From contig NZ_CP110644.1 of NCBI RefSeq assembly GCF_026153515.1, forward strand, positions 5,459,501 through 5,523,500: a DNA stretch of 64,000 nt. Direction: 5' to 3'. This DNA is from Pseudomonas sp. KU26590 (lineage in GTDB: Bacteria > Pseudomonadota > Gammaproteobacteria > Pseudomonadales > Pseudomonadaceae). Positions 29,886 to 39,404 of the stretch are shown here, piece by piece. Position 1 is the first letter of the stretch; each line of letters starts with the position of its first letter. The notes under the pieces are model-generated. The model saw nothing but the letters and a program-made list of their open reading frames with translations, was not told where the DNA came from and ran no database searches. A program made the position numbers and the translations under genes.

Positions 29886-30797
29886 TTACGGACGGTCATC
29901 CACTTTGTCGACGGTGACCGGTGGCAACAGGTCTTCGCTACGCAGGTTCAACCAGATCAGCACCACGTTGGCGATGTAGATCGACGAGTAAGTACCCGCC
30001 AGAACACCGATAAACAGCGCCACCGAGAACCCGTGCAGGCTGTCGCCGCCGAAGATCCACAGCGCGACGATGGCCAGCAATGTGGAGATCGAAGTAGCCA
30101 TCGTCCGCAGCAATGTCTGCGTAGTAGAGATATTGATGTTCTCGATCAACGAGGCCTTGCGCAGCAGACGGAAGTTCTCGCGAACCCGGTCGAATACCAC
30201 GATTGTGTCGTTGAGCGAGTAACCAATGATCGCCAGCACCGCAGCCAGCACAGTCAGGTCGAAGGTCACCTGGAAGAACGACAGGATACCCATCGTCACC
30301 ACCACGTCGTGGATCAGCGAGACGATGGCCCCTACCGCGAACTTCCACTGGAAGCGGAAGGCCAGGTAGACCAGAACGCCGCCCAGCGCCAGCAGCATGC
30401 CGAGGCCGCCCTGGTCGCGCAGCTCTTCACCTACTTGCGGACCGACGAACTCGACGCGCTTGACGGTCACCGGGTTATCGGCGCCTGTCTTGCGCAGCGC
30501 TTCGGCGACCTGAGTGCCCAGTTGCGGGTCTTCACCCGGCATACGAACGAGCAGATCGGTGGTCGCACCGAAGCTTTGCACCACTGCTTCGGTGTAACCC
30601 GACGCAACCAGCTCTTCGCGCACTTTGTGCAGATCGGCCGGACGCTCGTAGGTCAGCTCGATCAGCGTACCGCCGGTGAAGTCCAGACCGAAGTTCAGCC
30701 CTTTATAGAACCAGCTGAACAACGCCACAGCGGTGAGGAGCATGGTAATGGCGAACGCAATGTTGCGAACGCCCATGAAGTTGATCGTACGTTTCAT
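29886..30797 (-). CDS. secF: Protein translocase subunit SecF
   Basis: SecF pairs with SecD to use the proton gradient to pull proteins out of the SecYEG channel. The 303-residue protein has six predicted membrane helices, a conserved N-terminal stretch (FYKGLNFGLDFTGGTLIEL), a first periplasmic loop and the helix motif GYSLNDTIVVFDRVREN. It starts 9 bp after secD. The operon order is queA-tgt-yajC-secD-secF. Confidence 0.97.
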   Translation of the reverse strand: MKRTINFMGVRNIAFAITMLLTAVALFSWFYKGLNFGLDFTGGTLIELTYERPADLHKVREELVASGYTEAVVQSFGATTDLLVRMPGEDPQLGTQVAEALRKTGADNPVTVKRVEFVGPQVGEELRDQGGLGMLLALGGVLVYLAFRFQWKFAVGAIVSLIHDVVVTMGILSFFQVTFDLTVLAAVLAIIGYSLNDTIVVFDRVRENFRLLRKASLIENINISTTQTLLRTMATSISTLLAIVALWIFGGDSLHGFSVALFIGVLAGTYSSIYIANVVLIWLNLRSEDLLPPVTVDKVDDRP

Positions 30798-30806
30798 GGC
30801 AGCCCC

Positions 30807-32675
30807 TTAAATCCACAACTTCTTGAAGTCACGACCGCCAAAGATCAGGTTGACCATTGCGCGGGTCACCATGATGGCTGTGAACATCGAGGTAAAGATC
30901 CCGAGGGACATGGTGACCGCAAAACCCTTCACCGGGCCTGTGCCCATCGCGAAGAGAATGCCGCCGACCAGCAGCGTCGTCAGGTTGGCGTCGAGGATCG
31001 CGGTATAAGCGCGGTCGAAGCCCTCGTTGATCGCACGCTGGACCGTCATGCCGTTGGCGATCTCTTCACGAATCCGCGAGAAGATCAGCACGTTCGCATC
31101 GACCGCCATACCCATCGTCAAGACGATACCGGCGATGCCTGGCAGGGTCAGTGTTGCACCCAGCAGTGACATCAGCGCCAGCAGCATGACCATGTTGAAG
31201 GCCAGTGCCACCGTCGCGATCAGACCGAAGAAACGGTAGATGGCGAGGATGAACAGCGAGACGAACAGCATGCCCCACAGGGATGCATCGATACCTTTGG
31301 TGATGTTGTCGGCACCCAGGCTTGGACCAATGGTGCGCTCTTCAGCGAAGTACATCGGTGCAGCCAGACCACCGGCACGCAGCAGCAGCGCCAGTTCGGA
31401 AGACTCACCTGCGCCGTTCAGGCCAGTGATGCGGAATTGAGCACCGAGCGGCGACTGGATGGTCGCCAGGCTGATGATCTTCTTCTCTTCCTTGAACGTC
31501 TGAACCGGCACGTCTTTTTCGACGCCGTTGACCATTTGCTTGGTGTAGGTGGTGGTCGGCTTCTGCTCGATGAAGATCACCGCCATGCTGCGACCGACGT
31601 TCGCGCGGGTTGCGCGACTCATCAGATCACCACCATGGCCGTCCAGCTTGATGTTCACCTGAGGACGGCCGTGCTCGTCAAAGCCGGCCTTGGCGTCAGT
31701 CACCTGGTCGCCAGTGATGATCAGACCACGCTCGACCGGCGCCGCAGGACGACCTCCTTCGCGGAACTCGAACATCTCGGTGGTGGCTTTGCTGTCATCA
31801 GGACCTGCGCCCAGACGGAACTCAAGGTTGGCCGTCTTGCCGAGAATACGCTTGGCTTCGGCGGTGTCCTGAACACCCGGCAGCTCGACCACGATGCGGT
31901 TGGCGCCTTGACGCTGAACCAGCGGCTCGGCGACGCCCAGCTCGTTGACCCGGTTACGCACGGTGGTCAGGTTTTGCTTGATCGAGTATTCGCGGATTTC
32001 AGCGATCTTGGCTGGCGTCATGGCCAGACGCAAAGTCGGCATCTCGCCGCGATCACTCGTGGTGATATCGAAATCGGTGTAGTCCTTGCGGATCAGCGCA
32101 CGGGCCTGTTCGCGGGTATCAGCATCGCTGAAGCCCAGCTGGATGGCGCCGTTGTCTTGCGGCAGGCTGCGATAACGCACCTTTTCCTTGCGCAGAAGAC
32201 TCTTCACTTCGCCTTCGTAGACATTCAGACGCGCACTGAGCGCCTTGTCCATGTCGACTTCGAGCAGGAAGTGCACGCCACCAGACAGGTCGAGACCCAG
32301 CTTCATCGGCGTAGCGCCAATGCTGCGCAGCCATTTCGGCGTGGTCTGAGCCAGGTTGAGCGCGACAACGTAATCGTCGCCCAGCGCCTTGCGTGCGACA
32401 TCTTTGGCTGGCAGCTGGTCTTCCTGTTTGGTCAGACGCAACAAACCGCCCTTGCCGTTCTCGGCCAGAGACGCGCCCTTGACCGCGATGCCAGCATCGG
32501 TAAGCGCCTTGCTTACGCGATCCAGATCAGCCTGATTGACCTGCAGCGCAGTGCTTGCGCCAGTGACTTGAATAGCCGCGTCATCAGGGTAGAGATTGGG
32601 TGCGGAATAAATAAAACCGATCACCAGCACTGCCAGGATCAGGATGTATTTCCACAGAGGGTATTTGTTCAACAT
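30807..32675 (-). CDS. secD: Protein translocase subunit SecD
   Basis: SecD has six membrane helices and a large periplasmic domain with P1 (base and head) and P4 regions that binds emerging proteins. The 622-residue product has an N-terminal signal anchor (WKYILILAVLVIGFIYSAPN), GLDLSGGVHFLLEVDM, and the RND-like helices with GMAVDANVLIFSRIREE and GFDRAYTAILDANLTTL. I use the ATG at 32675; an adjacent GTG at 32678 adds one residue. It follows yajC by 62 bp. Confidence 0.97.
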   Translation of the reverse strand: MLNKYPLWKYILILAVLVIGFIYSAPNLYPDDAAIQVTGASTALQVNQADLDRVSKALTDAGIAVKGASLAENGKGGLLRLTKQEDQLPAKDVARKALGDDYVVALNLAQTTPKWLRSIGATPMKLGLDLSGGVHFLLEVDMDKALSARLNVYEGEVKSLLRKEKVRYRSLPQDNGAIQLGFSDADTREQARALIRKDYTDFDITTSDRGEMPTLRLAMTPAKIAEIREYSIKQNLTTVRNRVNELGVAEPLVQRQGANRIVVELPGVQDTAEAKRILGKTANLEFRLGAGPDDSKATTEMFEFREGGRPAAPVERGLIITGDQVTDAKAGFDEHGRPQVNIKLDGHGGDLMSRATRANVGRSMAVIFIEQKPTTTYTKQMVNGVEKDVPVQTFKEEKKIISLATIQSPLGAQFRITGLNGAGESSELALLLRAGGLAAPMYFAEERTIGPSLGADNITKGIDASLWGMLFVSLFILAIYRFFGLIATVALAFNMVMLLALMSLLGATLTLPGIAGIVLTMGMAVDANVLIFSRIREEIANGMTVQRAINEGFDRAYTAILDANLTTLLVGGILFAMGTGPVKGFAVTMSLGIFTSMFTAIMVTRAMVNLIFGGRDFKKLWI

Positions 32676-32737
32676 CACGCCGCCTGCTTATAACGCGGGG
32701 CGCCTTGCGCGCCCCGTCGATTGGTAAAAGACTGGAA

Positions 32738-33076
32738 TCAGATGGCTTTCAGAGTGCCCTTGGGCAGGGTGGCAGCGATTGCGCCCTTCTGGATCTTCAG
32801 CTCTACGGTGTCCGACACTTCGATAACAACGAAGTCATCAGTCACTTTGTTGATCTTGCCCGCTATACCGCCGGTAGTGACGACTTCATCACCCTTCTGC
32901 AAGTTACCCAGCAAGTTCTTTTGCTCTTTGGCGCGCTTGGCCTGTGGACGCCAGATCATCAGATAGAAGATGACCAGAAAACCGACCAGGAAAATCCACT
33001 CGAAGCCGCCGCCCATAGGGCCTGCAGCAGCAGGGGCAGCCGCATCCGCGAAAGCGGAAGAGATGAAAAAGCTCAT
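32738..33076 (-). CDS. yajC: Preprotein translocase accessory subunit YajC
   Basis: YajC is a small inner-membrane protein that associates with SecDF. The 112-residue product has a membrane helix (about 26-46, FEWIFLVGFLVIFYLMIWRP), the conserved RPQAKRAKEQKNLL, and a C-terminal OB-like region KGDEVVTTGGIAGKI. It lies between tgt and secD. Confidence 0.95.
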   Translation of the reverse strand: MSFFISSAFADAAAPAAAGPMGGGFEWIFLVGFLVIFYLMIWRPQAKRAKEQKNLLGNLQKGDEVVTTGGIAGKINKVTDDFVVIEVSDTVELKIQKGAIAATLPKGTLKAI

Positions 33077-33129
33077 TTAACACTCCAGTTGCATATTTTA
33101 ATAATAGGAAGCGAAAGACCGGATGTCGC

Positions 33130-35339
<2,210 letters not shown>

Positions 35340-35405
35340 GATGGGGTTCGTCTAGCAGGGCCGGGAAGTTTAGCCGAATAAGTGAAAATTGACCATGAAA
35401 CATGA

Positions 35406-35434
35406 TTGACCAACGGTAGGCTCGTCTCTATACT
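35406..35434 (+). promoter_or_regulatory. Promoter of tRNA-Leu
   Basis: TTGACC (35406-35411), a 17-bp spacer and TATACT (35429-35434) form a near-consensus sigma-70 promoter. Transcription would begin about 7 bp before the mature tRNA 5' end. Confidence 0.85.
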
Positions 35435-35447
35435 TCGCCGCCATTGA

Positions 35448-35532
35448 GCCCTGATGGCGGAATTGGTAGACGCGGCGGATTCAAAATCCGTTTTCGAAAG
35501 AAGTGGGAGTTCGATTCTCCCTCGGGGCACCA
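35448..35532 (+). tRNA. tRNA-Leu (anticodon CAA)
   Basis: An 85-nt class II tRNA with encoded CCA. The acceptor stem is GCCCTGA/TCGGGGC followed by ACCA. The D arm (TGGCGGAATTGGTAGACGC), the anticodon stem GCGGA/TCCGT with loop TTCAAAA (anticodon CAA, reading UUG), a long variable arm and the T loop TTCGATT are all visible. It has its own promoter and terminator, and it marks the left edge of an accessory block. Confidence 0.96.
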
Positions 35533-35561
35533 AACAGCAACACCTTCAAGTGGTTACGTGA

Positions 35562-35616
35562 CTTGAAGCACAAAAAAACCGGCCAGATTTGAGCCGGTTT
35601 TTTTGTGGGCGCGATT
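35562..35616 (+). repeat. Direct repeat A, left border of accessory block
   Basis: A 55-bp sequence from CTTGAAGCAC to GTGGGCGCGATT that includes the tRNA-Leu terminator. It recurs at 38477-38530 with two substitutions and one single-base T-run difference. The two copies are 2.9 kb apart and bracket genes absent from the surrounding housekeeping order. Confidence 0.85.
35572..35604 (+). terminator. Terminator after tRNA-Leu
   Basis: The hairpin AACCGGC...GCCGGTT has loop CAGATTTGA, a T run on the right and an A run on the left. Confidence 0.88.
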
Positions 35617-35720
35617 CGGTGGATGCCGGGAGTCGCGGGCCAATGGCCCTGCCTTTGACTCATCACTGGCGCCGCAGAGAGCGGTATACGTCCGCTGCAA
35701 ATCTCATGGCGATCAAACCG

Positions 35721-35866
35721 GCCCCTTCCCGGCTGAAGCCGGTCCCACTGAGACAACGCGTGCGCTAGCAGGACTTTAGCCGGGAAAGCGTGGGGTGTCC
35801 CCGGCAGAGTTGAGGGTTTTCACACTCACCTCTTCCCAGCTAAAGCATGCCTCCTGAAATGGCAGG
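35721..35866. repeat. REP-like elements, left of the Abi remnant
   Basis: CCTTCCCGGCTGAAGCCGGT and its inverted partner AGGACTTTAGCCGGGAAAGC form a doublet of the second REP-like family, with a further decayed unit (CTTCCCAGCTAAAGC) to about 35866. The spacer ACAACGCGTGCGCT recurs in the copy at 36549-36626. The 35533-35929 stretch otherwise holds no gene. Confidence 0.65.
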
Positions 35867-35929
35867 AAATGAGCCTACCCACAAAGCGGGTTAACCCGGC
35901 GGATAGCCCTCGGTAGCCTGCTCGCAAAG

Positions 35930-35961
35930 CTCAAAACTCAAAACTCAAAACTCAAAACTCA
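35930..35961 (+). repeat. 7-bp tandem repeat (CTCAAAA)
   Basis: Four perfect copies of CTCAAAA followed by a partial CTCAGGG unit. They lie immediately before, and in frame with, the Abi-like remnant, where an intact family member would encode its first residues. Confidence 0.8.
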
Positions 35962-36497
35962 GGGATTGGTCATCGGCGATGACAAAATCGCCCTCAACTA
36001 CATTTCTTATGTTGGTCACTTTCGCCTCAAAGGGTACTGGTACCCACTGCAGGACGTAGCTGGCAAAAGCTTTCTGCCTAACACGACGTTTGAACAGGTA
36101 GTTCAGCGCTACGAATGCGACCGCGAAATCCGAGCCATCATCATGGCGTCGGTGGAAAGGCTCGAGGTTGCAGTACGCACTGTGATCTGCAATTTGCTAA
36201 GCCTGAAGTACTCCCCGCATTGGTATCTGAAAACGGAGATCTTCGCGCCCAAAGGCAAAGTTGGCCTAGGACAAATGCTTTCCAAGATTGAGGGGGAGGT
36301 CGAACGAGCGTCTTCCAGGCTGTACATCAAGGCTTGTTAGGACAACTACGATCTCTTCGAAGTTCGGTACAACGCAGGTTGCCTTCAACGGCGACTTCAA
36401 GGCCAGGTTGGAATCAATGGAGGGGCGGTATGGCGCTGCTCACTTCCAGCGAATGGGATTTCCCGAGCATTGGAAGACTGGTGCCAAAGGCTGGTAG
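35930..36497 (+). pseudogene. Disrupted Abi-family (AbiD/AbiF, Abi_2-like) gene
   Basis: One frame (35966-36340) reads LVIGDDKIALNYISYVGHFR then LKGYWYPLQD, TTFEQVVQRYECDREIRAII and ERLEVAVRT, the N-terminal half of an Abi_2-type abortive-infection protein. A second frame (to 36497) reads FNGDFKARLESMEGRYG then FQRMGFPEHWK, resembling the family's C-terminal MGFPxxW end. The middle, where the family has its conserved RNxxxHH-like region, is missing, and the reading frame shifts between 36288 and 36340. No ATG start is present; TTG at 35966 is the only near option, after a 7-bp tandem repeat. It looks like a dead phage-defence gene. Confidence 0.7.
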
Positions 36498-36548
36498 CCG
36501 CCTTGTTTTGCCATCGTCAGCGTGCTCATTCCCTTCGTGTGAGTAAAC

Positions 36549-36626
36549 CGGCCTCCTCCCGGCTGAGCCGGTCCTACTAACACAACGCTTGCGCTCAGTC
36601 GCACTGGCCTTAGCCGTGGAAGCGCC
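36549..36626. repeat. REP-like doublet, right of the Abi remnant
   Basis: CCTCCCGGCTGAGCCGGTCC and CCTTAGCCGTGGAAGCG form an inverted pair with the same ACAACGCTTGCGCT spacer seen at 35750-35766. The remaining sequence to 36836 shows no gene; it should contain the promoter of the following gene. Confidence 0.65.
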
Positions 36627-36836
36627 ACTTGTCACGTCGCAACTCTGACGGCGTTCAAATCCACCTATCCCACTGCGGCACGTAACCGCTTCCGCACCTA
36701 GCCGTTTTATCTGTAGGCAACGTCCGACAACCAGCTCAGAAGCCTCTCAGCTAGCATCACAACGCACATTGAGTATGATCGAACCAAGACGGCACTTAGC
36801 CAGTTTCCAACCACCGGCTGCGCTTAAGGATAAGAG

Positions 36837-37676
36837 ATGCAATCAGTCATTTACCGCGTGGACCTGAGCCTATGCTCGCTGGCCGAATTCCAGCAGGATG
36901 TGGATAAATACGCGGGCAATATCAGGTGTGTCGAGTGCGAGGCAGGCGCCTGGTTTGTCAGCGGATCAACTGGCGGGCTGCGTGAGCGAACTGCGTGTTT
37001 CGCAGCGCATCACAAAGAAGGCTGCCAAATCAAAACGGTGATACTCGTCGTCGACGGCGAAGAGCCTGGCACTGTCGATGGTGAAGATACCGCGCATATC
37101 GTCGTGGATCTCGACAAGCGAACACCGCAAACCATTCTCACACCGGCCCCTCCTACGACACCTCCCGCAGGATCACCGTGGGGCAGCATCCAAAAGCAAT
37201 ACGCAAACCCAGCGGACTATCCAGTCAATAAGTCGCTGAGACAAATCCTGTCGAGGCTGTTGCGTAACCCTGACTACCCCGAAGATGAAACCAACATCAG
37301 GATAACCGCCGACAACGGGCGGGTAGTACTTGAAGGGGGCATTCGCCGCTTGCTGTCCTCCCAATATCAACTTTCGGATATTGAACTGGGCTCCGTGCGC
37401 CTGTTCTGGGGACAGATCAATAACGTCAACCGAAAGGACGGTTCAGCTTGGCTCAACTGCGGCGACTATCTCAGTGAGCCAAGTATCCTCATCCGAGATA
37501 AGGACCTGGAAGATGACATGCTATCGGCGTTCAAGCTCAGCGACCTTACCGATCTCGCAGGTGCGAGATTCATCATGGTAGGGCACCTGTCAGGGTCTGT
37601 AAAAAAAAAGATCCTGAACTTCGCTTTCGCCAAATATATCGCTTTCGTGAAATACCGGATCAAAGATGAAAACTGA
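36837..37676 (+). CDS. Hypothetical protein with N-terminal Cys/His zinc motif and OB-like C-terminal domain
   Basis: The protein (279 aa, ATG at 36837) has no signal peptide. Near the N-terminus C31-x2-C34 and H58/H59-x3-C63 (RCVECEAGAWF, FAAHHKEGC) form a likely zinc site of the CoiA-like type. A Thr/Pro-rich linker covers about 95-120. The C-terminal half has alternating strands (VRLFWGQINNVNRKDGSAWL, ARFIMVGHLSG) that read like an OB fold. I do not recognise a characterised family. A chorismate-mutase-like ORF starts 2 bp after the stop, so the two are probably one operon. It resembles in layout the protein at 40240-41226. Nucleic-acid binding is plausible but inferred. Confidence 0.7.
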   Translation: MQSVIYRVDLSLCSLAEFQQDVDKYAGNIRCVECEAGAWFVSGSTGGLRERTACFAAHHKEGCQIKTVILVVDGEEPGTVDGEDTAHIVVDLDKRTPQTILTPAPPTTPPAGSPWGSIQKQYANPADYPVNKSLRQILSRLLRNPDYPEDETNIRITADNGRVVLEGGIRRLLSSQYQLSDIELGSVRLFWGQINNVNRKDGSAWLNCGDYLSEPSILIRDKDLEDDMLSAFKLSDLTDLAGARFIMVGHLSGSVKKKILNFAFAKYIAFVKYRIKDEN

Positions 37677-37678
37677 AT

Positions 37679-37978
37679 ATGATCACCTGCACATCGATTG
37701 AAGAAGTCCGGCAGCACATCGACTGCATTGACCGTGATCTCGTGTCATTGCTCGCCCGTCGCGGGAATCTGGTTAACCAGGCTGCGGCGTTTAAAAACAC
37801 GACGGCCCAGGTCAAGGCGCCCTCAAGGGTTGAGGACGTGATTGCGAAAGTCCGGGCCGTCGCAGAGGACTGCGGGGCCTCTGCGGAGATAATAGAAAAG
37901 GTATACCGGGCGATGATTGCAGCGTTCATCGAAGAAGAATTGTCAGCTCATGCTGCATCCCAGCGGACTTCACTATGA
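37679..37978 (+). CDS. Chorismate mutase type II (AroQ/PchB-like)
   Basis: The 99-residue protein is an all-helical chorismate mutase domain alone, the size of PchB. IDCIDRDLVSLLARRGNLVN and AAFK are the first-helix signature, with R11, R28 and K39 at the positions of PchB R14, R31 and K42. At the position of PchB Q90 / E. coli Q88 there is probably a glutamate (E87), as in yeast chorismate mutase. No signal peptide is present. It starts 2 bp after the zinc/OB gene. It may be a chorismate mutase or an isochorismate-pyruvate lyase; no other siderophore or salicylate genes are nearby. Confidence 0.8.
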   Translation: MITCTSIEEVRQHIDCIDRDLVSLLARRGNLVNQAAAFKNTTAQVKAPSRVEDVIAKVRAVAEDCGASAEIIEKVYRAMIAAFIEEELSAHAASQRTSL

Positions 37979-38029
37979 GCCCGGTGTTAATTACCATACA
38001 GATCAGGCAAACTTTTGGAGTTTAAGCTG

Positions 38030-38458
38030 ATGAGACCTTTCCTGGGCTTCTTAGCTATGATGCTTACAGCATCTCTGGCCTTCGCAACTGATCGTCCCTC
38101 CTCTCCACAAAGCATCGGGCAAAGCTACGGACAAAACTACAAGGATATGGTGCTCGCAACGTGTGTGGCGAACGCTTATAAGGATGACAAGAACGCAGCG
38201 ACAGATGCCGGCAGCAGTGTTAGCGCGTTGCGTGACTGGACGTATTACGACTTGGAAAAAAGTCCGGATGAAGTCAAAGCCTTGGTAAACAGCTATATGG
38301 GCAGGAGTTATAAAAACCCGTTAGTTGAGGCTGAGGTTAAAGGTGTCAGGTTCGACTTTTTGAAATGCCTGGATCTGTATCACAGTAAAGAACTCGACGC
38401 CCTCGCAAAGAAAGTAGTGATCAATCCCGATCACACCTACAAGCAAGATAACCCTTAA
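38030..38458 (+). CDS. Tai4-family T6SS amidase immunity protein (orphan)
   Basis: The 142-residue product has a signal peptide (MRPFLGFLAMMLTASLAFA) and a mature domain with the Tai4 pattern: YKDMVLATCVANAY, RDWTYYDLEKSPDEV, and FDFLKCLDLYHSKELDAL, with C45 and C113. Tai4 proteins sit in the periplasm and block Tae4 peptidoglycan amidases delivered by rival type VI secretion systems. The ATG at 38030 follows GGAG at 9 nt. No Tae4 effector gene or T6SS gene is in the window, so it appears to be an orphan immunity gene. It sits inside the direct-repeat-bounded block. Confidence 0.85.
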   Translation: MRPFLGFLAMMLTASLAFATDRPSSPQSIGQSYGQNYKDMVLATCVANAYKDDKNAATDAGSSVSALRDWTYYDLEKSPDEVKALVNSYMGRSYKNPLVEAEVKGVRFDFLKCLDLYHSKELDALAKKVVINPDHTYKQDNP

Positions 38459-38476
38459 CTCTCGGATTGATCATGG

Positions 38477-38530
38477 CTTGAAGCACAAAAAAACCGGCTA
38501 GCTTTGAGCCGGTTTTTTGTGGGCGCGATT
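38477..38530 (+). repeat. Direct repeat B, right border of accessory block
   Basis: The second copy of the sequence at 35562-35616, again including the AACCGGC...GCCGGTT terminator hairpin (38487-38518). It serves as the terminator of the Tai4 gene. Confidence 0.85.
38487..38518 (+). terminator. Terminator after the Tai4-like gene
   Basis: The hairpin AACCGGCT...AGCCGGTT has flanking A and T runs and is part of direct repeat B. Confidence 0.88.
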
Positions 38531-38713
38531 TGGGTCCCAGAACAATCGAAGAGCCAGGAGCCGGAATTCGAGGCGCAGCGCAGGAAGATTCGACCTAAAG
38601 CGACCGAACCGATGAAGGCCCGCCTCGGTCGAACGCCATGCAATGCGCCCCCGAGGCGCGCACGCCGCTGGAGTTTTAGCGGTCAGCCATTCACCTAAAA
38701 CCACCGGCCTTCC

Positions 38714-39337
38714 ATGTTCGAACACATCGACTTCAACTATCTGCTTTCAAACTACGGGTACTGGGCCGTCTTCATCGGCTGTCTGCTGGAAGGGGAAACC
38801 ATTCTGATCCTCGGCGGGCTGGCGGCGCACCAGCACGTCCTGCAATGGCAGCAGGTGCTCATCTACGCCACGTTGGGCGGGATGCTCGGCGATCAGATTC
38901 TGTTCTGGACCGGGCGCTACTTCGGGCCACGTCTGCTGCCGCGCCTGCACCGCCAGCAAGCGACCATCGACCGCGTCTCCGACCTGATCAAGCGCTACCC
39001 CACGGCGTCCATTTTCTCGGTGCGTTTCCTCTACGGCATGCGTCTGATCGGGCCTTTGGTCATCGGTGCGAGTCGCTTGTCGCCCATCCGTTTTGCGATC
39101 ATCAACCTGATCGGCGCCGCTGTCTGGGCAAGCCTCTTTCTCGCGGCCGGCTATTGGGCAGGGGGCTTTCTCGAGACCATGTTCGGCAACCTGAAACCCT
39201 ATCGCCTGCCAATCTTCCTGGGCGTGGTCGTGGTGGGCGCAGCCGTCGCGTTGTATCGGCATCGTCGGGCGAAAACCCGGCCTGCCCGGCAAGCGGCCAA
39301 GCGGGCAAAAGACGTCCCACCCTCCTCCGCGGGATAA
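38714..39337 (+). CDS. DedA-family membrane protein
   Basis: The 207-residue protein has about five membrane helices and the DedA signature: GYWAVFIGCLLEGETILILGG with the membrane-embedded glutamates, and the second half RFLYGMRLIGPLVIGASRLSP and WASLFLAAGYWAGG. DedA proteins of this group are thought to be proton-driven lipid (undecaprenyl phosphate or phosphatidyl) transporters. The C-terminal tail after about 180 is basic and Ala-rich. No clear ribosome binding site precedes the ATG. It lies just outside the right border of the accessory block. Confidence 0.88.
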   Translation: MFEHIDFNYLLSNYGYWAVFIGCLLEGETILILGGLAAHQHVLQWQQVLIYATLGGMLGDQILFWTGRYFGPRLLPRLHRQQATIDRVSDLIKRYPTASIFSVRFLYGMRLIGPLVIGASRLSPIRFAIINLIGAAVWASLFLAAGYWAGGFLETMFGNLKPYRLPIFLGVVVVGAAVALYRHRRAKTRPARQAAKRAKDVPPSSAG

Positions 39338-39404
39338 CGCTTCCCATCTGCGGCGACCGCCTCTATAACGGCAGACAGGCATTTGACGCAGAGGGATCGA
39401 CTCG

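Noticed and set aside
35930..35961. CRISPR-like repeats
   Set aside because: The units are only 7 bp with no spacers, so this is a simple tandem repeat. No CRISPR array or cas gene was seen in the window.
35448..38530. Phage attachment site at tRNA-Leu
   Set aside because: The repeat begins after the tRNA and does not include its 3' end, and no integrase gene is in the block.
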